Part shown: positions 7,532 through 14,392 of the stretch, one piece after another
Numbering within the stretch: the stretch's first letter is position 1
Layout of the letters: each line of letters begins with the position of its first letter
Source: a bacterium
GTDB lineage: Bacteria; Gemmatimonadota; Glassbacteria; GWA2-58-10
Length of the DNA stretch: 16,007 nt
Direction of reading: 5' to 3'
Assembly: GCA_021372515.1 (NCBI GenBank)
Contig: JAJFUG010000026.1
Coordinates: forward strand, 1 to 16,007
Notes under the pieces: generated by a model
Databases searched by the model: none
What the model saw: the letters and a program-made list of their open reading frames with translations, nothing else
Told to the model about the DNA's origin: nothing
Translations under genes and position numbers: made by a program

Positions 7532-8410
7532 TCAGACCTCCGACGTTGTGCTGAACCGTCCCCGCAGGGACAGTACGTTCTTGACATAGTTGCGGGTCTC
7601 ACGGTAGGGGGGCACGCCGCTGTAGCGCTCCACCGCGCCGGGACCGGCGTTGTAGGCGGCCAGGGCCAGCTTTTCATCCCCTCCGAAGCGCTCGAGCATC
7701 TGCCGCAGGTAGCGCGCGCCGGCCTCCAGGTTCTGCCGCGGGTCCAGCGGGTCGCTCACCCCCAGGCTGTCCGCGGTCGAGGGCATCAGCTGCATCAGGC
7801 CCTGCGCCCCGGCCGGGCTGACCGCCCCGGGGTCGCCACCCGATTCCTGGAGGATCACCGCCGAGACGAGCGCCGGGTCGAGCCCGTTGCGCTCGGCCGC
7901 CTGCTGGATCAGCGTGCTGAGCCCGCCCAGTTTTTCCGACGACGTGCTTTTGGCTTTTGTCCCTGCCGGGGTCTCAGCGGCGGCATCTGCGGCCGGAACG
8001 ACCGGGGCGGAGGAACTTCCCTGTCCCTCCGCGCTCTTTCCGGTTTCAGACGGCGGGACCTTGCCGTCGCGCTCGCGCACGAGCTGACGGTAGATCATGT
8101 CGGCCAGGCCCACCGGGCTGCGGCTGCTCATCGTGTCGGCGATCTTCTCGTTGAACATCGTGCGCCAGGTCTCCATGCCGCTGGAATCTCCGCCCATAAG
8201 GCTGTCTTCCGGGACGGTTTTCTGCATCGAGTCGAGCAGGATGCGCAGGAAAATGGCCTCCATGTCCTGGCTGACCTTTTTCAGCTGCGCGTCGTCGCCC
8301 TTGCTCCCGCTGGTGGCGGCGCTTTTGGCCCGCTCGACCCGCTGCTGAAGCAGGCGCTCCTGGATGCTCTGTGTCCCGATATCCGGCAACCCGATCTGTT
8401 CCACGCTCAC
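7532..8410 (-). CDS. flgJ: FlgJ: rod-binding domain fused to a lytic transglycosylase (SLT) domain
   Basis: Caps the growing rod in the periplasm and cuts peptidoglycan so the rod can pass. Residues about 45-112 are the rod-binding domain (SQDMEAIFLRILLDSMQKTV, MFNEKIADTMS, GLADMIYRQL). A Ser/Ala/Thr-rich linker (113-160) leads to a family 1 transglycosylase domain (163-285) with catalytic Glu189 in ILQESGGDP, then GAQGLMQLMPSTA, ALAAYNAGPGAV and NYVKNVL. The enzyme half is therefore SLT type, not the glucosaminidase (GH73) found in Salmonella FlgJ. The start is GTG at 8410 with AGGA six bases upstream, eight bases after flgI. There is no signal peptide, as expected for a protein exported through the flagellar apparatus. 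Confidence 0.95.
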   Translation of the reverse strand: MSVEQIGLPDIGTQSIQERLLQQRVERAKSAATSGSKGDDAQLKKVSQDMEAIFLRILLDSMQKTVPEDSLMGGDSSGMETWRTMFNEKIADTMSSRSPVGLADMIYRQLVRERDGKVPPSETGKSAEGQGSSSAPVVPAADAAAETPAGTKAKSTSSEKLGGLSTLIQQAAERNGLDPALVSAVILQESGGDPGAVSPAGAQGLMQLMPSTADSLGVSDPLDPRQNLEAGARYLRQMLERFGGDEKLALAAYNAGPGAVERYSGVPPYRETRNYVKNVLSLRGRFSTTSEV

Positions 8411-8418
8411 GGCCCGTC

Positions 8419-9558
8419 CTACATTATCACCAGTTCGGCATTCAGCGCCCCGGACTGCTTCAGGGCCTGGAAAATTGCGATTATGTCCCGCGGAGTCACC
8501 TGCATGATATTGAGCGCGGTCACCAGGTCGCCGGCCGTGCCGCCGATCTCGATGAACTTGTGCACCTGCTCCTCGGCCCCGACCTGCGCCGTGGGCGTGA
8601 TCGCGGTGGCGCCGCCGCCCAGCGGGGTGGTGGGCTGACTGACCGAGGCCCCGGTACCGATAGTGATGGTCAGGCTGCCGTGGGCGATCTGGACCGGCAT
8701 CACGGTGACGCTTTCGCCGATGGCGATGGTGCCGGTGCGCTCGTTGATCACCACCTTGGCCGCCACGTCCGGGTTGACCTCCAGGTTTTCGAGCGTGGAG
8801 ATGAACTCGATCACGCGGCCGGGGTCGCGGTATTCCTCAGGAATGGTTACGTAGACCGAAAGCCCGTCGATGGGCAGGCCGATGTTGGAGCCGAAACGGT
8901 CGTCCACGGCCTTGTCCACGCGCTCGACGCTGGTGAAATCACTGTTCTCCAGGGTGAGCATCAGGCGCCAGTTGTCGATGAAGCCGGCCTCGATCTGGCT
9001 GAGCACCATGGCCCCGCGGGGCACGCGCCCCACCACCGGATGGTTGCGCTGGATCTGCGCTCCGGCGCCGCCGCCGCCCGCGTTGCCCACGTTGAACCCG
9101 CCGATTGAGACCGGGCCCTGGGCCACGCCGTACATGGTCTTGCCGTCCAGCCCGAAGAGCTGGGTGCGCAGCAGGGTGCCGCCCTGCAGGCTGCTGGACT
9201 CGCCCAGCGAGCTCACGGTCACGTCGATCCGGCTGCCGGGTTTGTCAAAAGTCGAAAGGTCGGCGGTCACCATCACCGCCGCCACGTTGGCCGTGTTGAT
9301 CTCGCCGGCCTGGATATCGATGCCGAACTTGCTCAGAAGGCTGGCCGTGGAGCGGTTGGTGAACACCGTGCGCCCGTCGCCCGTGCCGTTCAGCCCCACC
9401 ACCAGGCCGTAGCCGATAAGCTGCTCGACCCGCGTGCCCTGGAGGTGCGCGATGTCCTTGATCCGCGCCGCCGAGACCGGTGCGGTGGACAGGACGGCCA
9501 GCGCCAGGGCGGCCAGGATGCCGCGGGTTGCGATTCTATGCCGGGAACCGGAAACCAT
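8419..9558 (-). CDS. flgI: Flagellar P-ring protein FlgI
   Basis: Builds the P-ring around the rod in the peptidoglycan layer. After a Sec signal peptide (hydrophobic stretch ILAALALAVLSTAPVSA, cleavage likely before ARIKDIA), the mature protein shows the family landmarks QLIGYGLVVGLNGTGD, NVAAVMVTADL, GSRIDVTVSSLGESSSLQGG, NRNHPVVGRVPRGA-like sequence, and at the end the phrase DLVTALNIMQVTPRDIIAIF. Length of 379 residues is typical. ATG at 9558 is chosen for GGGAG five bases upstream; an ATG at 9570 abuts its own GAGG and is unlikely. No cysteine is present, so the disulfide known in E. coli FlgI is absent. It overlaps nothing and is 31 bases after flgH. Confidence 0.97.
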   Translation of the reverse strand: MVSGSRHRIATRGILAALALAVLSTAPVSAARIKDIAHLQGTRVEQLIGYGLVVGLNGTGDGRTVFTNRSTASLLSKFGIDIQAGEINTANVAAVMVTADLSTFDKPGSRIDVTVSSLGESSSLQGGTLLRTQLFGLDGKTMYGVAQGPVSIGGFNVGNAGGGGAGAQIQRNHPVVGRVPRGAMVLSQIEAGFIDNWRLMLTLENSDFTSVERVDKAVDDRFGSNIGLPIDGLSVYVTIPEEYRDPGRVIEFISTLENLEVNPDVAAKVVINERTGTIAIGESVTVMPVQIAHGSLTITIGTGASVSQPTTPLGGGATAITPTAQVGAEEQVHKFIEIGGTAGDLVTALNIMQVTPRDIIAIFQALKQSGALNAELVIM

Positions 9559-9589
9559 TGTTTCTCCCATCCTCAGGGTGCGGCCTAAC

Positions 9590-10243
9590 TCAGAAGAACC
9601 AACCCAGGATACGGTTGAAAATAGTGGGGCGGCGCATTTCCTCGGCCTCGCCCTTGCCCTTTAGGGTCACCTGCAGGTCGGCGATCTGCGAGGAGTTGAT
9701 CGTGTTCTGCGCCGTGACGTCCTGGCTGCGGGCGATGCCGCTGATGGCGATCACCCGGTTCTCGTCCGGCATGTTCACCACCTTGGAGCCCTCCAGGTAC
9801 AGGTTGCCCAGGTCATCGGTTTTGACCACCCGGGCCGCGATTTCGGCCGTGAACGTGCTGGTTTTGTTGTTCTGGACGCGGGAGTCGAAATCGTTCTGCG
9901 ACGCGACCGAGCCGCTGAACGGGTTGAGCATGCCGAAAACCTTGGTCGCTCCGGCCCCGAAATTGGCCGAGGTCGAAGTCCCACGCTGGCTGCGGAAACG
10001 GGCGTTGTTCACGCCCTGCACGCGCTCGTCGATGATGATCGTCAACACGTCGCCCTTCTTGTACAGGCGGTCATCGGTGAACAGGCTGGCCACATCCGAG
10101 CGGAACTCCATCTGGGCGGCCAGACGCGCCGCGCTCAGGCCCAGGGCCAGCATCAGGAGCATCAGGGTCGCGGCCATCCGGGGCAGACCCTCGGCGCCGC
10201 TGCGCGGGGGAACGTTTTTCCGGGTACTCTGCTGGGTTCTCAT
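9590..10243 (-). CDS. flgH: Flagellar L-ring protein FlgH, lacking a lipobox cysteine
   Basis: Forms the L-ring in the outer membrane. Family features include YKKGDVLTIIIDERVQGVNN (61-80), FSGSVASQNDFDSR, FTAEIAARVVKTDDLGNLYL, GSKVVNMPDENRVIAISGIA and NTINSSQIADLQVTLKGKG. The 217-residue protein starts at an ATG overlapping the flgA stop in ATGA, so translation is coupled; a start at residue 23 (10177) is possible. The signal segment (23-44) ends ALGLSAARLAAQ, a signal-peptidase-I-like site. Most FlgH proteins are lipoproteins cut before a cysteine, yet this one has no cysteine at all. The C-terminus (NRILGWFF) ends in aromatics, as L-ring proteins often do. Confidence 0.95.
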   Translation of the reverse strand: MRTQQSTRKNVPPRSGAEGLPRMAATLMLLMLALGLSAARLAAQMEFRSDVASLFTDDRLYKKGDVLTIIIDERVQGVNNARFRSQRGTSTSANFGAGATKVFGMLNPFSGSVASQNDFDSRVQNNKTSTFTAEIAARVVKTDDLGNLYLEGSKVVNMPDENRVIAISGIARSQDVTAQNTINSSQIADLQVTLKGKGEAEEMRRPTIFNRILGWFF

Positions 10244-11244
10244 CTGTCACCCATCCTCTCATCGGTTATCAGCACTGTGCGCGAGTCCACCACCCGTCCG
10301 GTCATGTTGCGGCCGTAATGGTTGCGGACAAGAATCTTGTCACCGCGTCCGCCGCTCTCCCAGGCCTTGCCCGGGCAGCCGATGCGGATGTTCTTGTACT
10401 GTACGATCAGCGTCACCTCATCGCCGCGGTCCACCACGGGCGGGTTCTCCAGGGCGTCCACGGTCAGCGGCTGGTCCTGGCGCACGTTGCGGCGCAGGCG
10501 CATTCCGGCGGCCTGCTCCAGGCTCGACACCGCCTCGGAGCGCTGGTCGCTGATCTCACGCGTGGCGAGCTGGATGTCGCCGGGCTGGAGGAACTCGCCC
10601 TGGTGCAGGTCGCGGATGGCCACGGCCACGGTGCCGAAAGCCTGCGCCCGGATGGAGACAGGTACGCGCCGGACGACCCGCCCGTCCTCGATTACGGCCA
10701 GCGAGACCGCCGCCGCTCCCGAGACCCGTCCGCGTATCTGGTCGAGCACCTGGAGCTGGCTGTTTCCCTCCTCCACCACGATCTCATCCGGCAGGTTGGA
10801 ATAGGTCACAGCGGTGCTGTCGGCCAGCCCCTGCCAGGAGCGATGCACGTAGTCCTGGATCAGGCCTGCCATCTCCGCGCCCGTGATCTTGCGTCCCGAG
10901 CGGCTGACCCGCACGGCGTCCGAGCCGCTGAAAGAGACCCGCACAGGGTCGATCCGGTGCGCCGCCAGGCTGCGGCGGATGCTCTCGCGGTCGAGCAGGA
11001 TGTCGTTGCCGGGCAGGGGGGCGGGCCCCAAGGGCAGGTCGTTCACCTGGGCCACCAGAGCCTCGTCGAAACCCTGCACGCTGGCCACGTCGCCCAGGCG
11101 CATCTGGTCCCTGGGCGTGCGGGCCTGGTCCTTGATGTAGACATAGACCCGTTCGAGATTGTCCGCCGAGGTGCTGTCCTGGGCCGCGAGAAAGCCCGCG
11201 CCCAGAAGGCCGAGGGTCAGGAGCAGGCCGATCGTTCTGTTCAT
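10240..11244 (-). CDS. flgA: FlgA, P-ring assembly chaperone
   Basis: Periplasmic chaperone needed for FlgI to polymerise into the P-ring. It has an N-terminal signal peptide (1-21, IGLLLTLGLLGAGFLAA), an extra N-terminal region (about 30-165, with LGDVASVQGF and LGPAPLPGNDILL), and the FlgA core: SAF-like domain at about 200-262 (GTVAVAIRDLHQGEFLQPGD) and the closing segment VVDRGDEVTLIVQYKNIRI ... GDKILVRN ... GRVVDSRTVLI. At 334 residues it is longer than E. coli FlgA (219) but similar to the long type seen in many other phyla. GGAGG lies eight bases before the ATG. It lies directly upstream of flgH and flgI, its clients' genes. Confidence 0.95.
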   Translation of the reverse strand: MNRTIGLLLTLGLLGAGFLAAQDSTSADNLERVYVYIKDQARTPRDQMRLGDVASVQGFDEALVAQVNDLPLGPAPLPGNDILLDRESIRRSLAAHRIDPVRVSFSGSDAVRVSRSGRKITGAEMAGLIQDYVHRSWQGLADSTAVTYSNLPDEIVVEEGNSQLQVLDQIRGRVSGAAAVSLAVIEDGRVVRRVPVSIRAQAFGTVAVAIRDLHQGEFLQPGDIQLATREISDQRSEAVSSLEQAAGMRLRRNVRQDQPLTVDALENPPVVDRGDEVTLIVQYKNIRIGCPGKAWESGGRGDKILVRNHYGRNMTGRVVDSRTVLITDERMGDR

Positions 11245-11289
11245 TGCGTTTACCTCCGAAATCAGTACTGCGTCAGGCTTAAGTCGGTC

Positions 11290-12078
11290 TTACCGCCCGA
11301 TGCTGGCCGCGGTCTGCATCATGTTGTCGGCCACGGAGATGCCGCGGGAGTTGAGCTCGTAGACCCGCTGGGCGGTGATGAGGTCGACCAGTTCGTCGAC
11401 CGTGTTGACGTTCGATAATTCCAGGTAGCCCTGCTGCAGGCGGCCGAACTCGTCCTCGCTCGGGTTGCCGAGCAGGGGGGTGTTGGAAGCCACGGTCTCG
11501 ACGAACAGGTTGTTGCCGATGGCGCGCAGGCCGGCCGGGTTGATGAAGCGGGCCAGCTCGACCCGGCCGATGTTGGCCGGCTGGACCTGGTTGGGCAGCA
11601 GCACGTCCACCGTGCCGTCCTGGCCGATGTTGATCTTGGTCGCGTTCTGCGGGATGGTGAGCTGCGGTTGCAACGGCAGCCCGTCACTGTTGACCAGGAT
11701 ACCGTCCTGGCTGATCTCGAAGTTCCCGTCCCGGGTATAGGCCATCGATCCGTCCGGCCGCAGTATCTGGAAGAACCCGTCGCCGATGATGCCCACGTCC
11801 AGGTCGTTCTCGGTGGCCTGCATGGTGCCCTGGGTGAAAATTTTCTGCGTGGAGGCCAGCTTCACTCCGTGGCCCACCTGCATCTCGCCCGGCACGTACT
11901 GGCCCTGGAACTCACTCACGCCCGCCGGACGGAGGGTTTGGTACAGAAGGTCCTGAAACTGGGCCTGGGTTTTCTTGAACCCGGCGGTGTTGACGTTGGC
12001 CAGGTTGTTGGCGATCACGTCGACCCGCGTTTCCTGGGCTTTCATCCCGGAAGCCGAGGTGCGCAACGCTCTGATCAT
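11290..12078 (-). CDS. flgG: Flagellar distal rod protein FlgG
   Basis: Main subunit of the distal rod, exported by the flagellar secretion system. The N-terminus carries the rod/hook signature VIANNLANVNTAGFKKTQ, followed by the FlgG-specific stretch FQDLLYQTLRPAG ... VGHGVKLASTQKIFTQG that is absent from FlgF and the hook protein. Then come LDVGIIGDGFFQI and the C-terminal helix VNTVDELVDLITAQRVYEL with SRGISVADNMMQTA. The 262 residues match E. coli FlgG (260). AGGAG is eight bases before the ATG. Together with flgF it opens the operon, and a GC-rich hairpin lies just before its ribosome site. Confidence 0.98.
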   Translation of the reverse strand: MIRALRTSASGMKAQETRVDVIANNLANVNTAGFKKTQAQFQDLLYQTLRPAGVSEFQGQYVPGEMQVGHGVKLASTQKIFTQGTMQATENDLDVGIIGDGFFQILRPDGSMAYTRDGNFEISQDGILVNSDGLPLQPQLTIPQNATKINIGQDGTVDVLLPNQVQPANIGRVELARFINPAGLRAIGNNLFVETVASNTPLLGNPSEDEFGRLQQGYLELSNVNTVDELVDLITAQRVYELNSRGISVADNMMQTAASIGR

Positions 12079-12098
12079 CTTTTTGGCTCCTGTTTTTG

Positions 12099-12118
12099 CG
12101 CCCCGCGCCAGCGGGGCG
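12099..12118 (-). promoter_or_regulatory. GC-rich hairpin in the flgF-flgG gap
   Basis: An 8-bp perfect stem (CGCCCCGC/GCGGGGCG) with a four-base loop lies about 20 bases before the flgG start and ends just before its AGGAG. The tail is CAAAAACAGG on the minus strand, so there is no T-tract and it is not a standard terminator. It could be an mRNA processing or stabilising element that sets the ratio of FlgG, needed in many copies, to FlgF. The role is inferred. Confidence 0.4.
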
Positions 12119-12164
12119 GTTCAGTCCGCATTGCCCTTCATACCGTGTCCGTCAGTCCGGCGGC

Positions 12165-12956
12165 TCAGACCTTGCCCACCTGCGAGACCGCCTGCTGCAG
12201 AGACTCATCCTGCAGTCGAATGGCGCGCTGGCCGAACTCGAACATGCGCTCGACCTCGATCATCCGCACCAGCTGGTCGATGGGATTGGCGTTCGACATT
12301 TCGAGCATACCCTGCCGCACGCTGAAATTCTGCGCCGGCACGGCCGCCCCGCCGCCGGCCTGGGGCACGAAACGGCTGTCGGCGGTCTTGGTCAGGCGGT
12401 AGGGCTTGGGGAAATCCACCACGTTCAGGGTGCCGCGCTGCTCGTTGTTCACGTACACCGCGCCGTTATTCTGCACCTCCAGCTTGCCGCCCTGCACGTT
12501 GATCGGCGCGCCGCCGGCGCCCAGCACGTTGAAGCCCTCGGCTGTGACCAGGTTGCCGTTCTGGCCCACCGCGAACTGGCCGTTGCGCGTGTACTGCACG
12601 CCGTCCGGGGTCTGCACGGCGAAGAAACCGTTGCCGTCGACACCCAGGTTGTAGTCGTTGCCGGTGATGTCCATGCGACCCTGGCGGAAATCGGTGGCGT
12701 ACTCGATCACCCGGCTGGCGTCGCCCACGCTGGCGCGGAACGCCGGCGGGTTGATTTTCACCTCTTCCGGCGTCTTGCCAGTGGCGGCCAGGCCGTTCTC
12801 GTTCAGGTACAGGTCGGCCTCCACCAGGTCGCGGATGAACATGCGGTCCTGCTTGTACCCGGCGGTGTTGTTGTTGGCCAGGTTGTTGGCGACCAGGTCC
12901 TGATTGTAGGGCAGGGGGATCATCCCGGCTGCCGAGCGGTAGAGGCCTTTTATCAT
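12165..12956 (-). CDS. flgF: Flagellar proximal/distal rod protein FlgF
   Basis: Rod subunit exported by the flagellar secretion system. It shows the rod/hook N-terminal signature DLVANNLANNNTAGYKQD (about 20-37), the middle domain LGVDGNGFFAVQTPDGVQYT and NGQFAVGQNGNLVTAEGFNV, and the C-terminal helix MSNANPIDQLVRMIEVERM with ESLQQAVSQVGKV. It lacks the long FlgG-specific insert after the signature, which with its place before flgG points to FlgF rather than a second FlgG. The length is 263 residues. The ATG at 12956 has AGGGG about ten bases upstream. It is the first gene of the operon, roughly 100 bases from the sigma-54 start site. Confidence 0.95.
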   Translation of the reverse strand: MIKGLYRSAAGMIPLPYNQDLVANNLANNNTAGYKQDRMFIRDLVEADLYLNENGLAATGKTPEEVKINPPAFRASVGDASRVIEYATDFRQGRMDITGNDYNLGVDGNGFFAVQTPDGVQYTRNGQFAVGQNGNLVTAEGFNVLGAGGAPINVQGGKLEVQNNGAVYVNNEQRGTLNVVDFPKPYRLTKTADSRFVPQAGGGAAVPAQNFSVRQGMLEMSNANPIDQLVRMIEVERMFEFGQRAIRLQDESLQQAVSQVGKV

Positions 12957-13067
12957 GCTGGTGTTCCCCTTGACGGCTTCCCATTCATTATATCTTTTTA
13001 GTCCGTCCGTCGCGGGGCCGGGTAGACGGCCGGGCAGGCTGGACGCGGACTGTCGCGGTCGAAGGGG

Positions 13068-13082
13068 GCAAGGTTTGTGCCA
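13068..13082 (-). promoter_or_regulatory. Sigma-54 (RpoN) -24/-12 promoter for the flagellar operon
   Basis: The minus strand reads TGGCACAAACCTTGC, matching the RpoN consensus TGGCAC-N5-TTGC at every conserved base, with the GG and GC dinucleotides separated by exactly ten bases. It points toward flgF, predicting a transcript start near 13056 and a 5' leader of about 100 bases. In many flagellated bacteria RpoN with an enhancer-binding activator (FlrC, FleQ or FlgR type) drives the rod-hook class of genes, which is the content of this operon. The activator gene is not in this window. Confidence 0.85.
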
Positions 13083-13179
13083 TGCGGGGTGAAACGGGAG
13101 CAGACAGACGGAAAGCCGGTGGCGGCGCTCTTTACGTCAGAAAATAATGCCTGGTGCAGAAAAATAAAAACGAGCTGGT

Positions 13180-13194
13180 GGGTAATTATTGCCC
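13180..13194. promoter_or_regulatory. Candidate enhancer site for the sigma-54 activator
   Basis: A 15-base near-palindrome (GGGTAATTATTGCCC, six of seven pairs matching) lies about 125-140 bases upstream of the predicted start, the distance at which RpoN activators usually bind. The AT-rich tract between it and the promoter could favour bending. Position and symmetry are seen; function is inferred. Confidence 0.3.
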
Positions 13195-13401
13195 AAGGGC
13201 GGGAAAAAAGGCCGAAACCGGAGTGGGGACAAAAAGAATCCCCATCAACTGGTGCCCCTGAACCTGGCGTGGATGACTCCGCCACTTGCGGCGCACACCG
13301 GGAAATCTCTCAACCCGCGGACCTTAACTGCGACTGCCTGTTACGTGCTGCCATACTGCTTTGCCGGGGTTGACGGCGTCGGCGCCTGAGGGCGGCCTCC
13401 T

Positions 13402-13419
13402 GTGAGAATTTTATCTCAC
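13402..13419. promoter_or_regulatory. Operator-like palindrome
   Basis: GTGAGA and TCTCAC flank a six-base A/T spacer, a perfect 6-6-6 inverted repeat typical of binding sites for dimeric regulators. It lies about 110 bases after the uppP stop and over 300 bases before the sigma-54 promoter. As RNA it would be a short, weak hairpin without a T-tract, so a terminator is unlikely. The regulator is unknown. Confidence 0.35.
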
Positions 13420-13527
13420 CGTTCGGGCAGTGATGGGGATCGAACTTCCACTTAAGTATGAATTGCGGCCGGGAAAAAAGTCAAGTCCTGACGGGAAAAA
13501 AATATCAAACCGCTGGCGGCCAGGGAT

Positions 13528-14343
13528 TTAGAAATACAGCAGCCCTGCCGCGCCTACGGCCCAGACATACCAGGCAAAGCGGTCGAAGCGTCCCCGGCTG
13601 AGAATTTTCAGCAGGAAATAGATCGCCGCAACCCCGCTGATGAAAGCGCTGAACGCCCCGCAGAACAGGGCCAGGCGGCTCACCCCCTCCAGGGCGTAGG
13701 GGTGGCTGAACACGCCCGCGCCCTCGATCACCCCGGCGCCCAGGATCGCGGGCAGGGCCAGAAGGAACGAGAACTCGGCGCTGCGGCCCGGTCCCAGGCC
13801 CAGAAGAAGCCCGGCCGTGATCGTGCTGCCCGAGCGGCTCACCCCGGGCAGGATCGCCACGGCCTGGGCCAGGCCCACCCCCAGGGCCGAGACCCAGCCG
13901 ATGGGCCGCACCGCCTTGGGGGCGAAACGCGACAGCATCAGGATCGCGCCGGTGACGAGGAGCAGCCAGCTCACCGTGCGCGGCGCGCTGAACGCCGCCT
14001 CAAACCAGTCCTTGAACGCCACGCCGATCACCCCGGCTGGAATGGTGCCCAGGATGACGAACCAGCCCAGGCGCAGGTTCTCGCTGCGCTCGGCCGGGTC
14101 GAGCGGCAGGGCCGGTTTCTTGACCAGGGAAAGGAAAGCCTTGACTATCAGCCCCACGCGCCGACGGTAGGCCAGCAGCACTGCGGCCGCGGTGGCCAGG
14201 TGCAGCACCACCTCGAACAGGATGCCCTGGCTTTTCACCCCGAGCAGGGCCTCGCCCAGCACCAGGTGGCCCGAGCTGGACACGGGCAGGAACTCGGTCA
14301 GGCCCTGGACCAGGCCCAGCAGAACGGCTTGCAGGATCGACAT
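13528..14343 (-). CDS. uppP: Undecaprenyl-diphosphate phosphatase UppP (BacA)
   Basis: Integral membrane enzyme that removes a phosphate from undecaprenyl diphosphate, recycling the lipid carrier for peptidoglycan and surface glycan synthesis; extra copies give bacitracin resistance. The 271-residue protein has about eight hydrophobic segments and both family motifs: QGLTEFLPVSSSGH (13-26, the [EQ]xxxE motif with Gln13 and Glu17) and PGVSRSGST (166-174, with Arg170). The ATG at 14343 has GGGGGAG about five bases upstream; a frame extension to 14376 runs through a palindrome and is not used. It is not functionally tied to the flagellar operon and is separated from it by 571 bases. Confidence 0.96.
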   Translation of the reverse strand: MSILQAVLLGLVQGLTEFLPVSSSGHLVLGEALLGVKSQGILFEVVLHLATAAAVLLAYRRRVGLIVKAFLSLVKKPALPLDPAERSENLRLGWFVILGTIPAGVIGVAFKDWFEAAFSAPRTVSWLLLVTGAILMLSRFAPKAVRPIGWVSALGVGLAQAVAILPGVSRSGSTITAGLLLGLGPGRSAEFSFLLALPAILGAGVIEGAGVFSHPYALEGVSRLALFCGAFSAFISGVAAIYFLLKILSRGRFDRFAWYVWAVGAAGLLYF

Positions 14344-14351
14344 TCTTTCTC

Positions 14352-14386
14352 CCCCGTAAAAATCGGGGCACGGCATGCCGTGCCCC
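14352..14386 (-). promoter_or_regulatory. Overlapping alternative hairpins in the uppP leader
   Basis: A perfect 22-bp palindrome (14365-14386; half-site GGGGCACGGCA) overlaps a second hairpin, CCCCG/CGGGG with a seven-base A/T loop (14352-14368). The same four bases (14365-14368) belong to both. In the mRNA the second hairpin would cover part of the G-rich ribosome site of uppP, while the far stronger palindrome would free it. The palindrome may instead be a genome-wide extragenic repeat. Confidence 0.4.
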
Positions 14387-14392
14387 TCCGTT

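Larger units (their letters stand above)
12957..13527. other. 571-bp non-coding region between uppP and flgF
   Basis: No convincing gene is seen on either strand: the open frames here lack family features, good ribosome sites and the local codon pattern. The region holds the sigma-54 promoter for the flagellar operon, an AT-rich patch (13138-13190) with a near-palindrome, an 18-bp operator-like palindrome, and three copies of CGGGAAAAAA (13200-13209, 13470-13479, 13492-13501). A weak minus-strand promoter candidate, TTGACT (13479-13484), 18 bases, CATACT (13455-13460), could drive an untranslated RNA or extend the leader. Confidence 0.6.

Noticed and set aside
12998-13285. 95-codon minus-strand open frame in the uppP-flgF gap
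   Set aside because: No recognisable motif, mixed composition, and it runs through the sigma-54 promoter.
13077-13373. 98-codon plus-strand open frame in the same gap
   Set aside because: No ribosome site, no motif, and composition like non-coding DNA.
13425-13460. tRNA-like T-loop (GTTCGATCC on the minus strand)
   Set aside because: The flanking bases do not form a T-stem, and no acceptor, D or anticodon arms can be built around it.
13504-13526. Terminator right after uppP
   Set aside because: The only stem (CTGG/CCAG) is four pairs, and the T-run is over ten bases away; too weak to call.
12957-13527. Cyclic-di-GMP (GEMM) riboswitch before the flagellar operon
   Set aside because: I looked for the conserved GEMM core (GCACAGGGCAAACC-like) on the minus strand and did not find it.
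14344-14376. N-terminal extension of UppP by 11 residues
   Set aside because: The upstream ATG lies inside a perfect palindrome and has no clear ribosome site, whereas the ATG at 14343 has GGGGGAG and yields the normal family start.
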